A stretch of DNA of 64,000 bases from Incurvaria masculella (GCA_946894095.1 OX335656.1:7703001-7767000); one strand, 5' to 3'. Numbered from the stretch's first letter, positions 1 to 13,274 are shown. The notes: a model not told the origin generated them from the letters alone. Numbers and translations: made by a program.

Positions 1-1289
1 CTTTCTCATATTCGATTCTTTACCGCACCACCGGAACTGTTTGGCGGCGAGTAGGTATCTTTCCCATAACGTGTGAATCTTGTAAAATCGTCCTCAAATC
101 GGCTAACTTGGTGCCTCGCTGAGCGTGATTTCGCTCAACGGTTTCGCGAGGTGCTGTGTTTTTAGGCGATCTCAGCCACCCATGCTGGTTTGTAATAAGA
201 GGATAATTAGGTGATCAGTCCTTCATGTTTCTGACATTTTATTAAGTTATCAAAAAAAAACCAAAACATTATAATGTATGTGCAAAATATCAGAAAAATA
301 TTTCTCAATTTTACTGAGGCAACAGGCACGGGCCATTGTATGGAACTTAAACACCTCATTATCCTCTTAAGATGAAAAAAGAAATTCAATGCACCGATGC
401 CTTTTAAAAAAATCATTGGAGGTAAGTAGTAGCAGTAGGTAGGAGGTGGTAGGTATTAAATACTTTTTTCCTCAAAGGTAGTTCTGACAATTTCCGAACA
501 ATCTTATCGCTTCCAAGACCAATCGCGTGATATCTAGCACATATTCAACCTAGGTAGGTACGAGTACAAAGTGTTCCTAAACCTTCTCTAAACCAAAGAT
601 TATAAACCATTCCTATCCTCATATAAAATGTTTTGGGTTAAACTGTCGTTCGGAAGGGGACATCTTTGAAATCCCGCAAGAGGTCCATGACTCCATAAAG
701 ATAGACACCCTGATCTAAAGAATAAAAATGCCGTCCTCCCCATACATTTTTGTATCAACGAAAATGTATGGAGAGGATAAATTGTGTTGGTCTGCAAAAC
801 GAACCACTGCTATCTATATTTTTTTTATGTAATACTGATGTATCGTGTAGATATACCTACCTACGTGCATAGCATAGCGACACTTTTCCTTGAGCGAGAC
901 GCATTGGCGTCGTTTTCAACTACGTTAATGAATAATGCATACCTACCTACCTACCTACTACCTTCTACATGTTTTTCCGTTTTTATTGTACCTATCAGGG
1001 AAGTTGCATGACCAGACAGGAGTACCTATCCTCGGGAGTATCATTGCTATTCATGACTTCAACGACATTCTAAAGAACAAAACGTACCTACATTCCTGCG
1101 TAGCTCCACTATCTTTCGGGAATCAAGCAGTGCATGTACCTATTTGTATTTGTTGTATTTGATATATCATCCCTATACTGCTCGGAATCGTCACATTTCA
1201 ATTATAATTCTACATTCATCAATTTGTGAAACTAATAGGTACATACCTACTAACAATGCTTCACGAAATGAAGACACTGCATAAAGATC

Positions 1290-1600
1290 AATGAATGGAA
1301 GCTCCATCGGTCTCGCCAGCATCGGTCGGGTGGACGGGGTCGTGTGTGCACCAGGACCGTGGAATGCCGCCCGCGCGTCCATGCCCGCCAAAACAAGCGG
1401 GTCAAGGCGCGCGCCGGGCCCCTCCTCCGCTACCTCCAACCCGCATCTCCTGCGTCACCCCGCCATGCCATCGGTGCCCCGCCCCTCCGCGCCGCCGCTC
1501 CCTCGCTCAACGACTCGCCATGTTTGTCCTCCCACCTCTCGCCTCCTCTCACCGCTCCTCTCCTGCCGCCACCTGCTAATCTCCGCTTGCTCTGTTTTGT
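1290..1600. other. GC-rich stretch, unassigned
   Basis: GC-rich DNA open in several frames on both strands. None of the translations contains a recognisable domain, so I do not call a gene. Left of it (1-1290) I see only AT-rich DNA with short TACC repeats. Confidence 0.25.
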
Positions 1601-1837
1601 TGTAATAATCATTGGTTCTAATATTGTCTACGTACCTACTAATAATACGTGAAAAAAAAAATAAAAAAAAAATAAACGACTTCAAATAAAAAGCACTAAA
1701 AAGTAAAAAAAGAATTGCCATTTTTATAGTTACGATGATTGTAATTTTTGAGTCGGCGTCAGCCGAGCACGCGCTGCGCCAGTCAAGGGAACCTTGACTG
1801 AAGAAGGGGATTTGGCTGGAATTGTGGATTTATTACT

Positions 1838-2630
1838 TTACTAGCAGCCCGTCCCGGCTTTGCACGGACATAATATCATTTAAAAAAATATTATTTTGAC
1901 ACAATGATACACAAATAAACCATTTTTACGTAGAGTTCCTACATTGAAATATTTGAAATAAAAAAAACTTAGATATTATTATTAGATGATTAGTGCTATA
2001 GGGAGAACCGCGGCCTCCGGCGCACTATTTATAGGCACGCTCCCGCCACGCCGCCCCGGGGCCGGGTGGTACCGCCGCAAACGCTACGTCCCGGATTTTT
2101 TTAATCTGTAATATCTCCGAAAATATTCATTTAAATCATATGCTGTAAAGGGCCATATAGATCTATATTAAATCAACAATGTATTTAAGGTATTTAATTG
2201 GCTGTATTGGTTGAAATCGCTTCGACTAATTTTCGAAGCGATTTTAACCATTATTTATCGTAAAAAGTAAATGACAAAAAAATGTTATTGTGGGATATCC
2301 ATAAGAGATAGACATATACCATCGCGGAGTTTTCTGTAGACCTTTTCAATGTGTACAATACTTAGTACATTATTTTGATAAATCTCGTAGGGTTCAGCCT
2401 GCGTTTGCAATGTAAGCGGAAAAAAAAAATTTTTTTACGACATCACATTGGAAACCTCAAAAATAACAGTATTTCTTCACTATTTAATGGATGTTATTAT
2501 ACATATAAACCTTCCTCTTTAATCACTCTATCTATTAAAAAAACCGCATCAAAATCCGTTGCGTAGATATAGGGATATAGGGACAGAGAAAGCGACTTTG
2601 TTTTATACTATGTAGTGCTGATGATGATTA
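1838..2630. repeat. Interspersed repeat, RTE/SINE-like, copy 1
   Basis: Starts TAGCAGCCCGTCCCGGCTTT and ends AGAAAGCGACTTTGTTTTAT. From about 1964 it matches 7948-8745, including GGAGAACCGCGGCCTCCG, CACTATTTATAGGCACGC and GGATATCCATAAGAGATAG. No coding sequence is recognised. Confidence 0.7.
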
Positions 2631-2631
2631 T

Positions 2632-3418
2632 TTTACTAGCTGCGGTACCCGGCTCCGCTCGGGTCAATGTCGTGTTGGATTGATTTCGGTCTGATTTATT
2701 TTCTGGATAAAAAGTAACCCAAAAGGCTGGTCCAGGACTATGTATCCATCTACCAAATGTAATCAAAATTGTTTTATAACAAATCAAACAACAAATTGAT
2801 ACAAAACCAACAAAGTTTCCTCAACCTCCTTCCTTTTATGAGGAATACAAACCACAGCCACCTTCAACATTGAAAACGGTAACCCATCCGGAATCTGACT
2901 GCGCCCAGAGTTGCTATACGTTGATAAAATACGCAAATAAATCGGGCGAGTGATTCGAAGTTATCGCACTACATGATATCGTGGAACTTTCTGTAATCCT
3001 TTTTACCACCTACAATTTTCAACTACATACATAGTTTTCATTTTTCTCTTAAGGTTTGTATTAAATATTTAAAAATTGCATACGCAATCCTTGCTCGTTG
3101 ATCGCTCCTTATATTAGTGAAAACCGTATCAAAAAGTCCGTTTCGTGGCTTATAAGAAGTAAACGAAGAAACAAAGGCAGATAGTGATTAAAAAGTAAGC
3201 GCGCCCCCCCCCCCCCCCCCCCCGTAGAGCCGCGGCCCTCCCGGCGAGCCGCGCGGAGAATTCCGGTTTGTATGACAGCTACATCTTAACGGAGCTTAAG
3301 CGGAACTGAATTATATATAGCCTATCCTGTGTCCCGTGTATTAAAATATACGTGTAGTAAGTTTCATCGAATTCGGATGATCGGTTTAAGAGTTATGGAA
3401 CATACATACATACATACA
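2632..3418. repeat. Interspersed repeat starting TACTAGCTGCGGTACCCGGC
   Basis: The CG-rich start is shared with 9118 (TACTAGCTGAGGTACCCGGC), and the end GAGTTATGGAACATACATAC is typical of old lepidopteran retroelement tails. Contains a run of about 20 C at 3206-3224. Confidence 0.55.
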
Positions 3419-3627
3419 GAACTGATTTCTAAAAATCATCAATTTAGTCTTAGTATCATACATAAAGTCTACAAACGAAGTATCTTAGAAAACAAAGCAA
3501 CTTACTCCATGAACACCCCTTACAGATTTATTATTAGTAGAGATGAAACCCACCAATTCGATGGTGTTTAGGCTTTCTAGCAGATAGGTAGCTATAACTG
3601 CAATAAGCTCGCAAATCATTAACACCC

Positions 3628-3724
3628 GTATTCAGAGTGGATGGACTAAACCGGTTTTTGTATAGTTGGTCCGATGCTAACATCTCGTACTTACTAAGTT
3701 TTGACGAGGTTCTCTCTGAATTCG
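3628..3724. mobile_element. Short MITE, ends TATTCAGAGTGG / CTCTGAATT
   Basis: It shares sequence in inverted orientation with 45911-46012, including ACTAAACCGGTTTTTG and TAAGTTTTGAC. Confidence 0.5.
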
Positions 3725-3912
3725 ACTGTATATATGTATTGTGTGCCTAAAATATCATTGGTCAGTACTTAGATAGGTCTATTTTTTCCTTTTTTACCTA
3801 TACCTAACTGCATGCCCATGCTCAATTCCATCATGTTTCTTCGTCGACGTACGTTTTCCTTGCTAATGCCAGTGCCTACCTACTGTGGCGTTGAGGGTAA
3901 TGCTCTCCTCGC

Positions 3913-4199
3913 TTTTTAGGATTCCGTACTCAAAGGGTGAAAACGGAACCCTATTACTAAGCCCTCCGCTGTCCATCCGTCCGTCTGTCATAGGGTTGTA
4001 CCTCACAACCGTAGTAGGTAGGCAGCTGAAATGTTCACAGTGTGTGCTATAACTACAACAACAAATAGGTAAAATAATAAAAATAAAAAAAATTAAAGTG
4101 GGGGCGTACAAAAAACTTAATATTTATGTGTTAAATCTTGTACGATGGTACGGAACCCTTCGTGTACAAGTCCGACTCGCACTTGGGCGGTTTTTTTTA
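3913..4199 (-). mobile_element. SINE-like element, GGCCAAGTGCGAG family
   Basis: The full-length inverted layout is tail AGGATTCCGTACTC...GGAACCCT, internal CCGTC repeats, then GGTACGGAACCCTTCG and CCGACTCGCACTTGGGCGG. Any reading frames here are incidental. Confidence 0.8.
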
Positions 4200-7100
4200 T
4201 GTAAAGCGCGCCGGACGACGCCCATGAGCGTCCTACAGCGACCAGCAAATTTTCCTAAATGTTCATTGAGTTTGATCCAAAGTCATGGAGAACTTTCAAC
4301 ATTCATATTATAATTATAATTATACCAGTTCTATTGACACCACATTCTTTATCAATTAGGTACGTGCACAGGGTGGAAAGTTAAAGACGTCACATGGAGT
4401 AGATACCTACCCTAAATATTGAAGACAGAAGAAGAACGGCACTGACTAACTTATGATCCCACGACCGTAACCTCGTGGCATTGATCAATCATCATTGGAT
4501 CAATCATTGGTCAGCTTATTGACTCCATCTGCCACGTAGTACCTACCAACCATTGGCCTCATTCACCGAGCATAAGGAGGGTACCTATGTTTCCGGTAGA
4601 AGGAACAATACTGTGGTACAGTGTCCTCTTTGAGTTAGACTGATTTGTTTTTTTTCTAAATGCATCCAAGAAGAAATAGAAGAAGAATAATAAATAAATA
4701 TAAATAATAACAATAAAATAGATAAATTAGATACAACAATTTTTTTTTCCTAGGTTTTTTTCTATGCTGCGATTCAATGAAAAATAAAACTAGGGGACCA
4801 AACAGGCAAAATACGTAGTGCTTTTGGAATCATACGCTCTTTTTCTTATTTCTCTGTATTTTCTTTCTCTAATTTAGTTTTCTGATTTTTCTTACTTTTG
4901 TGCAAACAAAATCTCAAGATTCAAGGGTCGATGTTCAAGGGATAGTAAAAGTTCAAGGTCCACTGGCCAAAGGGCGTGAAGTGCACTGGTTAATGAAATA
5001 AAAAAATTATATCCGTCCTTATTACTAAGCAGGAACGTACGGTTTTTATTCCAAGTAATTTAATATGTATGTATAAATCAACGGTGAAGCAAGAACACAT
5101 TCATACATTCATAACACATTAATATTCACGCGATATGTTCAGGGTATATTCATATGTTGTCGTCGAGGTTGTCGTCAATAATTGTGGTTACAAAAAACCC
5201 AGCACAATTGTGTTCACTAACTGATGCAAAAATTTTAACGTATTTCCACATCGTTATACTGGAAAGGGAAAAAAATCTCTAATATCTAGCACGCTCCACA
5301 TTCTCGGCAAAACTACACGAGACTTGACAAAGTCAGGTCGACGTAATATTCTTCTCATCGACATAACCAAAGCCGGAAGCTCGGTCGGAAGTTTGTAGCT
5401 GCGCGGTAGGTGCAGGCTTTGATGAGTCACCACTTCCATCTCCCCTCCTCCCGTTTGCGCTGTCTTCGAAGTCGAGAGGCGAAAGCTCTATCGGTGGGGC
5501 CATCATAGCAATAATAGTATGATGATCATACCTAGTTGGGCCTTAGTCGGAAATTCATAATGGTCCAACGATTAATGATTACTTGCCCAACCATTTCTAT
5601 TCTGTGCTCCAGCGGTCCTCCCTCGCGCCACCGCGCCTCATTCGCGGTGCCAAATGGCGGCCGGTAGCCTGTCAAAAATATTGTAGGTATGCGTTTGACA
5701 TTTGGTGTCGAAAGCGCTTTTGAAACCACCTGTCAAACGCATTCAAAATGTTTGACAGGGGATATCGGCTTCTCGATAGCGCTTGCTCGATAGGGTTCGT
5801 AGAGTGGTCTAGGCTGAGACTAGACCAAAGAGCAAATTCACTAGATAATTGCTCCGAGGCACGTCGAGGCTGAACTGCGCCGCGCATTCCATCCATACCC
5901 AACATAAGGTTGCCTCATGACATTACATCATTTATGTAGTTAGATGTTCCTCAACAAGCAACTAGCACCAATCGCAGGCGGCGAGCCGTAAACCTTTACG
6001 CACGAGTCAATCGTACCTTGACTCGTTGAATGATCGTTTTCAATGTTACGTCCTTAGATGAAAAAGATACGGTACCTCCATACTGATGATAGTTCAAAAG
6101 CGTTCCTATTTTTAAAAAAACTCACACACCTATACTTTTACATGCACACCAAACTCTAATACGTAAAGGGTAAAAGAGCAGGACAAAGGTATAAGGAAAT
6201 GCATCATGCAAAAAAGTGACAAATAGATTCATCTAATCGCGGAAGAATGAAATGAGACAACAATTTCCTTAAATTGAGTTAGTTATAGCGTGAGAAAAAG
6301 GGATGGTGACATTTGTGACATCTGGTCGTAGATATAGTGCAAAATTCATCCTAATCCATCATGACACATCAACTATGCGCGCATCCTAAGCCCTTTGAGC
6401 AGAATGGCGCGTCAAAACGAAATGAAAAATGAAATTGAAAACGGCAGGGTTGCCAAAAATGATCACGAAAATAAATAACAATATATTGTATTGTGCATTA
6501 AAATATCAAGGTTCCTATTTAGTGATAGTGGTCAGAACAAGTAGTACCATGATTGTATAGTTAACAAGGCATCAAATAATCTTTTCGCGAATTTGCAAGC
6601 GGGAAAATGAAAAAAATATTAATGGAATCATTTATTAAACCATCGTTATTCTGAGTAAAAATCATCGATATTAAGGATAAATTAATAAAGTCGAATATAC
6701 ACAATTTGTAAATATTGAAATCATAAAATAAAATAAACACAAAGAGGGAATCATTAATGTATTGCAAGTATGGGTCAAACATTGCAAAACAAATAATATT
6801 GATTATTCTTGAATTGTCCATGTTTGCATTTTATGCATTTAAAAGTTTCGTTCAATGCGTTTTAGATGCTAAAAAATAGTCCAAATAATAGTCAGTACAG
6901 TGTTATGTAAAACCTGTTGATGATTATTGCCGTTCGCCGTAAATGTGTGATGGTATTTTGATAAACCACTAAGTTCTTTCTTTTTTTTTTTTTTCCTTCA
7001 AATAGGTTCAGTTTATTACGCTTTTGTCCTTTTGTGGCGGCTTTAATCCCCGGATTGGTTTTATGTATATGATAAAGTTTTAAATTTACATATTTTTCGA

Positions 7101-7944
7101 TAATAGCCCTAAGAAGATGGAGTCTATGATTAAATGTAGCAGGGTGAAGGAATGAATACTCATTCAATGACAAAAGGACATTTGAGCCAAGAAACGACTT
7201 GAGAATTTTAATCTTTATGGAAACGAGCTGTCTGTCGCATGTAAAATTTTGACTATTTTCAAGGATGTACCTTTTTATCACAGCCTCAGAACTAAGACAT
7301 ATTATACAAACATCCTAAACGACATTATAAAAAATAATAAACAGTACGTAGACTATTGTTTTTTGGCAGCCCTACTTGTTTTTAAAATAAAATTTAGTTC
7401 AATATATAATACTGAAATGAAAACAAAAATAAAAATCGAACTGACAATTTAAGTTTGCTTGTGCCAACCCTGTTTGCGCCTTTACAATACATAAAAGGTT
7501 TCAGGTCAACTAAACTAAAAATATACTGAATATGCTTGCACTTATACGTGGAATGTGATTCCATTGCTCTTGTTGTCCTTTATGGCGTTATTTCCATATT
7601 TTTCAACAACACAAGACGACATTTTGTTGATACTTTGAAATCTCGCCCAACTGAATTCATCACTGACGTCTGACACCGACTGAGAGCATATCGGCTGACT
7701 GAGCTTACTTTTGACGGACCGTAAAATTTGTTTAGTCCCCTATCCATTCCTTTTTCATCTAAGGTTACGTCTTGATTTGTCTTCACACAACCAAAGAATA
7801 TGTAATAAATAATACAGATGAGAGAATAGATAAGAGATACATATATCCTGACATACATAAATCGTCACAAATGGAACACACTAACCAAAATAAGTAATAC
7901 CTATGTCCTATCTTTTTGTACAGACATAAAATTACCTACATTTT
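4200..7944. other. Intergenic DNA without a recognisable gene
   Basis: Apart from the repeat at 5692-5810, only AT-rich non-coding sequence is seen. Reading frames here are short and unconserved in appearance. Confidence 0.5.
5692..5810. repeat. Dispersed repeat shared with 10525-10640
   Basis: TTTGACAGGGGATATCGGCTTCTCGATAGCG corresponds to a similar stretch near 10577. Function unknown; part of a longer unrecognised repeat. The quoted block spans 5752-5782. Confidence 0.45.
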
Positions 7945-8752
7945 GATATAAAAAACTTATCTAGATATTAACAGTCGATCCATCTATTTGTCCTTGTACT
8001 TCTTATTATTAGATGATTATTAGATATTAGAGAGCTCCGATAATAAACGCGTCCGATCGCTGCTGAATTGAAAGTGCTACAGGGAGAACCGCGGCCTCCG
8101 ACGCACTATTTATAGGCACGCTCCCGCCGCCCCGGCCGGCCGGTACCGCCGCAAACGCTAGGTCCCGCAATTTTTTAATCTGTAATATCCTCGAAAATAT
8201 TCATTTAAATCACATGCTTTAAAGGGCCATATAGATCTATATTAAATCAATAATGTATTTAAGGTATTTAATTGGATAAAGATTAATGCTGTATTGGTTA
8301 AAAGTGCTTCGAAAATTTGCCATTATTTGTCGTAAAAAGTAAATGACAAAACAATGTTATTGTGGGATATCCATAAGAGATAGACATATACCATCGCGGA
8401 GTTTTCTGTAGACCTTTTCAATTTGTACAATACTTAGTACATTATTTTGATAAATCTCGTAGGGTTCAGCCTGCGTTTTCAATGTAAGCGGAAAAAATGT
8501 AATTTTTTACGACATCACATTGGAAACCTCAAAAATAACAGTATTTCTCCACTATTTAAATCACTCTATCTATTAAAAAAAACCGCTTCAAAATCCGTTG
8601 CGTAGTTTTAAAGATTTAAGCATACATGGGGATATAGGGACAGAGAAAGCGACTTTGTTTTAAAATTGTAGTGATGTAGTGATAGGGATATAGGGACAGA
8701 GAAAGCGACTTTGTTTTATACTATGTAGTGATGTAGTGATAGTGATAGTGAT
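7945..8752. repeat. Interspersed repeat, RTE/SINE-like, copy 2
   Basis: Homologous to 1964-2620, with an additional ~50 bp near 8030 and a local duplication of GGATATAGGGACAGAGAAAG at about 8631 and 8684. Confidence 0.7.
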
Positions 8753-9117
8753 TTTCTTACTTTTTCTTAGTCGTCCGGTACAAGTGGAAAGCTGTTTCAT
8801 TGCCAACTAGTGAAGTCCATACGTTAATTCATTACATATTATTTGATACATACCTGCTATCTTTTTTGTAACACTCATATGAGATTTGTAGCATTTTGCA
8901 TAGCTTCATTTGATTGATTTGAATGTTTGGTACCTACTACGTCACAAACAGATCTGCGGATTCTGGATGAAAGTTTCTCGTCCAAATTCATTTTATAATA
9001 CAGTCTAAATGCCACTGCCTCTTCAGTGGCCACTGCCAAACTTACATTTTTGGTCACTTTCATTAGTAAAATTAAGAATACATTTCATTTTATACCGTAA
9101 ATAATAACCCCTTTATT

Positions 9118-9772
9118 ATTTACTAGCTGAGGTACCCGGCTCTGCCCGGGTCAATGTCGTTTTGGACCGATGTCGAACTCAATTATTTCCTTAATTAAAA
9201 GTAGCCCAAATCGGTTGAGCCACGATATTGCAAGATTGAATAAGAAACATTCAAATATTGCGATTCATAATACCAGTAGAAGAAATGAATAAATATTTTT
9301 TCCAAGTCATTTTGAAAGCACTGATGGAAAACACGGACGATTTTCATCGCCGCTTAGACCATCTTTCTTTCATTGCGATGGTATGTACCAACCCCTACCA
9401 TCTAGAACAAAAGACTACAACTACAGCCAGACAACCTCAAAAAAGGTCACTCATAGGAACCAGACCACGCCCAGAATTATTTATCTAGATACGTACAATC
9501 CACATGTACACTGGGTGAGTGGTTTGCAAGTTAAAATCGTTGAACCCATACTGCTCATCCATCTGGTATTTTTTGCGTGATGGTATGTAACCATTAATTA
9601 ATACGTAGAATCAGGCTAGAAGGATATGTAAACCGCATCTAAGTCGCGTAATTAGACTAACAAATGCAACAATAATTTTCAAAACCGACTGGTAGTTTCA
9701 GAGATTAGCGCGTTCAAACAAAAAAAAAACAAAGAAACAAACTCTTCAGCTTTATTATATTAGTATGGTTAT
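9118..9772. repeat. Interspersed repeat starting TACTAGCTGAGGTACCCGGC
   Basis: The same CG-rich start as 2632; it ends AGCTTTATTATATTAGTATG, a frequent lepidopteran retroelement end. A SINE remnant lies inside. Confidence 0.55.
9312..9410 (-). mobile_element. SINE body remnant
   Basis: Contains the complement of GGTTGGTACCATCGCAATG and of CGTGTTTTCCATC from the shared SINE body. It is short and diverged. Confidence 0.5.
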
Positions 9773-10002
9773 GTATCCCCAAAGCCCCGTTTCGCGCTTT
9801 GTAGTAAATTGGGCGTGCGCCGAACAGGCATACGGGTCGGTCGGTCTAATATGTGGTCGGCCTCAACAAAAGCGAAGTCATTCAGCTAAATTCATCGTTC
9901 TCGCATCGGGAATTAAGGATCGGCCACACATGAGGGTAGGGTGGGAACATTGTCCTTTAGCAGAAATAATCTTTTTTTATGTTTTTATGATGGCTAGCTA
10001 AT

Positions 10003-10190
10003 ACCAAACAGAACGTCAGATCAGATATTAGCCTAACACACCACATGGGAACTAGGTGCCATGCCAGGACCTTCCTTATATTGCCACCCTACCACCTAGT
10101 CAGTAACAGTACAGTTTTACGTGAAATCCGAACCACGGCCAACCTCAACGGTTGAAAATGGTCACCCATGTATATTTAGACCTGCATCCA
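10003..10190 (-). mobile_element. Internally deleted SINE of the 5S-headed group
   Basis: Minus-strand order is an ATGGGTGACC remnant, the B-box region CCGTGGTTCGGATTTCACG, a deletion, then AAGGAAGGTCCTGGCATGG and CCCATGTGGTGTGTTAGG. Confidence 0.7.
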
Positions 10191-10324
10191 GTAGCGTTGC
10201 TAGTCTTTTATGAGTTCGGTACGAGCTTCTCCTATAACTGCGCTCCATCGATTTAATCTAACTGCACCCTGAATGCTACTAACTGGGTACCGTGCATGCC
10301 CCAAAACTTGGTCCCGCTCGGTTA

Positions 10325-10515
10325 CCACCGTAAATAAACACACTAGGTGAACAGACAATTGAGCATCGACATTTGAGTGATTAATATTCTAACTGGAGAA
10401 TTTCGGTTCGCTTGGCCGAACACCACGTCGCTTGACACGTTAGCATGCAAGAAATGCAACTGAACGTAAGATTTAATCACCCACTTGCTTGTACACCCGG
10501 CGAATAAATTTATTA
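10325..10515. mobile_element. Palindromic MITE, same family, diverged
   Basis: AGGTGAACAGACAATTGAG on the left and ATCACCCACTTGCTTGTAC on the right, with CTTGGCCGAACACCACG in the centre. Confidence 0.6.
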
Positions 10516-10524
10516 TAGTAACCG

Positions 10525-10640
10525 CCCAGTTTGACAAGTGGTATCAAAGCGCTCACGATACCTACGCATAACATATTTTTGACAGGCGATGTCGCCTTCT
10601 CTATAGCGTTTACTTGATCGTGTTCGTAGTAGGAGGCCTG
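10525..10640. repeat. Dispersed repeat shared with 5692-5810
   Basis: TTTGACAGGCGATGTCGCC and TTGATCGTGTTCGTAG match the earlier copy with scattered substitutions. Confidence 0.45.
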
Positions 10641-10693
10641 GTAATTTCTGCGCCCTCTAGGGTCTGCGCCCAGTGCCTGAGCGAGCACGCTGG

Positions 10694-11422
10694 TGTGGAG
10701 AGATGAAAAGGTGGGTCAGGTCTTGAGACCCACGGCTGCGCAGCTGCTCTCCTCTATTGCATCTGTTGGTCGCATTTGTGGCATGCGAAACTAGCAGCTC
10801 TTAGTAGAGGGCGCTACGACGCTACATCACTTTCCCCCAGTCGAATGGCAAGTTGCCATGAAGACGATGTTGCTGCTGGTTTCGGTGCTGGTCGTCAGTG
10901 TCCAGTGTGACGCGGTGAGTCGGTCGTGGTGCTGGATGACGGAGCGCCGGAGGTGCCCAGTGCGACGCGGTGAGTCGGTCGTGATGCTGGGTGACGGCTG
11001 CCGGAGGTGCCCAGTGTGACGCGGTGAGTCGGTCGTGATGCTGGGTGACGGCTGCCGGATGTGATGATATTACCGGCGTCCTAGTTGGCGTATCGATACA
11101 CCTACTTAGGACGATGGTGCTGATTTTTCTTCTGCTGGGTTGGAGTGATGCTGGATGACGACATGCTTGAGTTACTACCGGTGAGACCCGCTGGTGGGAG
11201 GCCGGTAGCAACTGTCGTGACTGCTGAAGTATACCTTGTTGTGACTAGAGGAGGCGTGTTTGTTGTTGTTATCACGTCGGGGTCACCACTGTGGAGAGAT
11301 GAAAAGGTGGGTCAGGTCTTGAGACCCACGGCTGCGCAGCTGCTCTCCTCTATTGCATCTGTTGGTCGCATTTGTGGCATGCGAAACTAGCAGCTCTCAG
11401 TAGAGGGCGCTAGGTCGCTACA
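10694..11422 (-). mobile_element. 729-bp miniature LTR retrotransposon (TRIM-like), tRNA-Trp primed
   Basis: Direct terminal repeats of 133 bp (10694-10826 and 11290-11422) start TGTGGAGAGATG and end GCTACA, and differ at only three positions. CTGG flanks both sides (10690-10693 and 11423-11426), a 4-bp target duplication. Read on the minus strand, the primer site beside the right LTR is TGGTGACCCCGACGTGAT, the exact complement of the tRNA-Trp 3' end. A purine tract (GGGGGAAAG) precedes the left LTR. The interior of about 460 bp has no credible gene and contains three tandem copies of a ~54-bp unit (10899-11061). It must depend on enzymes from another element. Confidence 0.9.
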
Positions 11423-11794
11423 CTGGCATCGCCGTAAGTACTCGTAGTGACGGCGCCTCATGCATCGTGCAATACTCGTATAATCAATGATTTCAAAGGT
11501 AAGGATACGCCCTTATATAGAATTGAAACAAATCTTCTCCATACAAGCAAAAAGTAGCGCCATCTATCCAAACTCGGAAGAACTACGTGAGCGCCGTGTC
11601 AAAGTCGTGTTGACAACTCGCCGCCATTTTTCATTAGGTCTAACGATGTAACCTTGTACCTGCGTCCTTAAATGTTTTCTTTTTAATTTAAACTTTTAAG
11701 TTCTATTAACTTTTATGAATGAAAAATGTTTTTTGTAATTTCAAGGTATTCAAGTTAAATACAATTTGAATTTTCTCTTGTACCTGCTTGGTGT

Positions 11795-12040
11795 GGATCT
11801 AACTGCCTGTCATGTTAAAATTTGTTTTCGTTATATCTAGGGAAACACTGGTCGTAGACCCATCATGCGACCACTCGAAGTAAAGGTCCCGACCTGATCT
11901 ACCTGCCTGTTATGTCAAAATTAGTTTTCGTTATTTCTTGAGAAACACTGGTCATAGACCTATCATGCGACCACTCAATGTAATCGTCCCGACCTGATCT
12001 ACTTGCCTGTCATGTCAAAATTTGTTTTCGTTATATCTTC
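11795..12040. repeat. Satellite block, left arm around the SINE
   Basis: About 2.4 units of the 100-bp satellite lie in the same orientation as the main array, with sequence variants such as TTATTTCTTGAG. The block stops where the 5S-headed SINE begins. Confidence 0.9.
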
Positions 12041-12042
12041 AG

Positions 12043-12426
12043 TGGCCTCAGTGGCCCAGTGGCGCGACACTTCGGCGATCGCTCTCCGAAGTTAAGCAAC
12101 GCTGGGTCCGGTCTGGTCTTGGATGGGTGACCATTAGACCGTTGAGAGAGGCTGGCCGTGGTTCGGATTCCACGTTAAACTGTAGGTCCCCTTCCTTACT
12201 TACTAGGTGGTAGGGTTAATCCCGCCCGGGTTGGTACCATCGCATTGAATGAACGATGGTCGAAGCGGCAATGAAAATTGTCCGTGTTTTCCATCCAGTT
12301 CAATGTAGCCGAGCAATATAAGGAAGGTCCTGGCATGGCACCTAGTTCCCATGTGGTGTGTTGGGCTAATACCATGAGAGAAGGTGTGGTATTAGCCATC
12401 ATGTCCAGTCACATAAAAAAAAATAT
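12043..12426 (+). mobile_element. SINE with 5S rRNA-derived head
   Basis: After a tRNA-like A box (GGCCCAGTGGCG) comes a stretch that aligns to the middle and 3' part of 5S rRNA: CCGAAGTTAAGCAAC (12087-12101) and CTTGGATGGGTGACC (12119-12133). These correspond to the 5S internal promoter boxes A and C. A B-box-like GGTTCGGATTCC follows. The body (CCCGGGTTGGTACCATCGC, TTTTCCATCCAGTTCAATG, AAGGAAGGTCCTGGCATGG) is shared with the other SINEs of this window, and the end is A-rich. It is not a working 5S gene because both 5S termini are missing. Confidence 0.88.
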
Positions 12427-12433
12427 ATATAAC

Positions 12434-12804
12434 GAAAACATATTTTGGACAGGCAGGTAGATCAGGACGGGAGGTTTACTTTGAGTGGTCGCATGATGGG
12501 TCTACGACCAGTGTTTCCCAAGATATAACGAAAACAAATCTTGACATGACAGGCAAGTAGATCAGGTCGGGACTATTACATTGAGTGGTCGCATGATAGG
12601 TCTATGACCAGTGTTTCCCAAGAAATAACGAAAACTAATTTTGACATAACAGGCAGGTAGATCAGGTCGGGACGATTACATTGAGTGGTCGCATGATAGG
12701 TCTATGACCAGTGTTTCCCAAGATATAACGAAAAGTAATTTTGACATAACAGGCAAGTAGATCAGGTCGGGACGTTTACTTCGAGTGGTCACATGATAGA
12801 TCAC
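12434..12804. repeat. Satellite block, right arm, opposite orientation
   Basis: About 3.7 units of the 100-bp satellite lie in inverted orientation relative to 11795-12040 and to the main array. With the left block this forms a long inverted repeat centred on the SINE. Confidence 0.9.
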
Positions 12805-13274
12805 ATTAAAAAAAATCTTTGATTACCCACTCATACTCATATCCACTCCAAAATAAACCAGAAAGAAAAAGGACGCCCGTACAAGGTTAATTCCCCTACA
12901 CGTGCGACGCGCGGCATGGCGTCACTTGCCCGCTTATGAAGTTTGGTAGTTAATTAAATTATCGATTGAAAATGCAATTATTCAATTGTTAAACAGAAAA
13001 AAATATTATCTGAGTTTACTTATCGATGATACGTTATTACATGTGTCTTTGTAACTTTCGTATCGTATTGTATGCATCCTTTTACTACGCAACAAGGGCA
13101 TTTTCACGACTCAACATCACTCTGCAGTGGTCCGCAGACGACTGAGTCGCGTTGGCCCTAAAACGAATATTTTAGGGTCAACGTACTGGTGCCATTATTC
13201 GTGCGCGTTGACCGGGTCCTTACGAAGTAATATATAAGTCAATGCGTATAATCAATTTCAATTTAGCCGTGCAT

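Noticed and set aside
3206..3224. Long C run as a functional quadruplex site
   Set aside because: A single homopolymer inside a decayed repeat, more likely slippage or assembly noise.
12087..12133. A 5S rRNA gene
   Set aside because: Only the middle and 3' internal part of 5S is present, bounded by tRNA-like and SINE body sequence; the same arrangement recurs elsewhere with an A-rich end.
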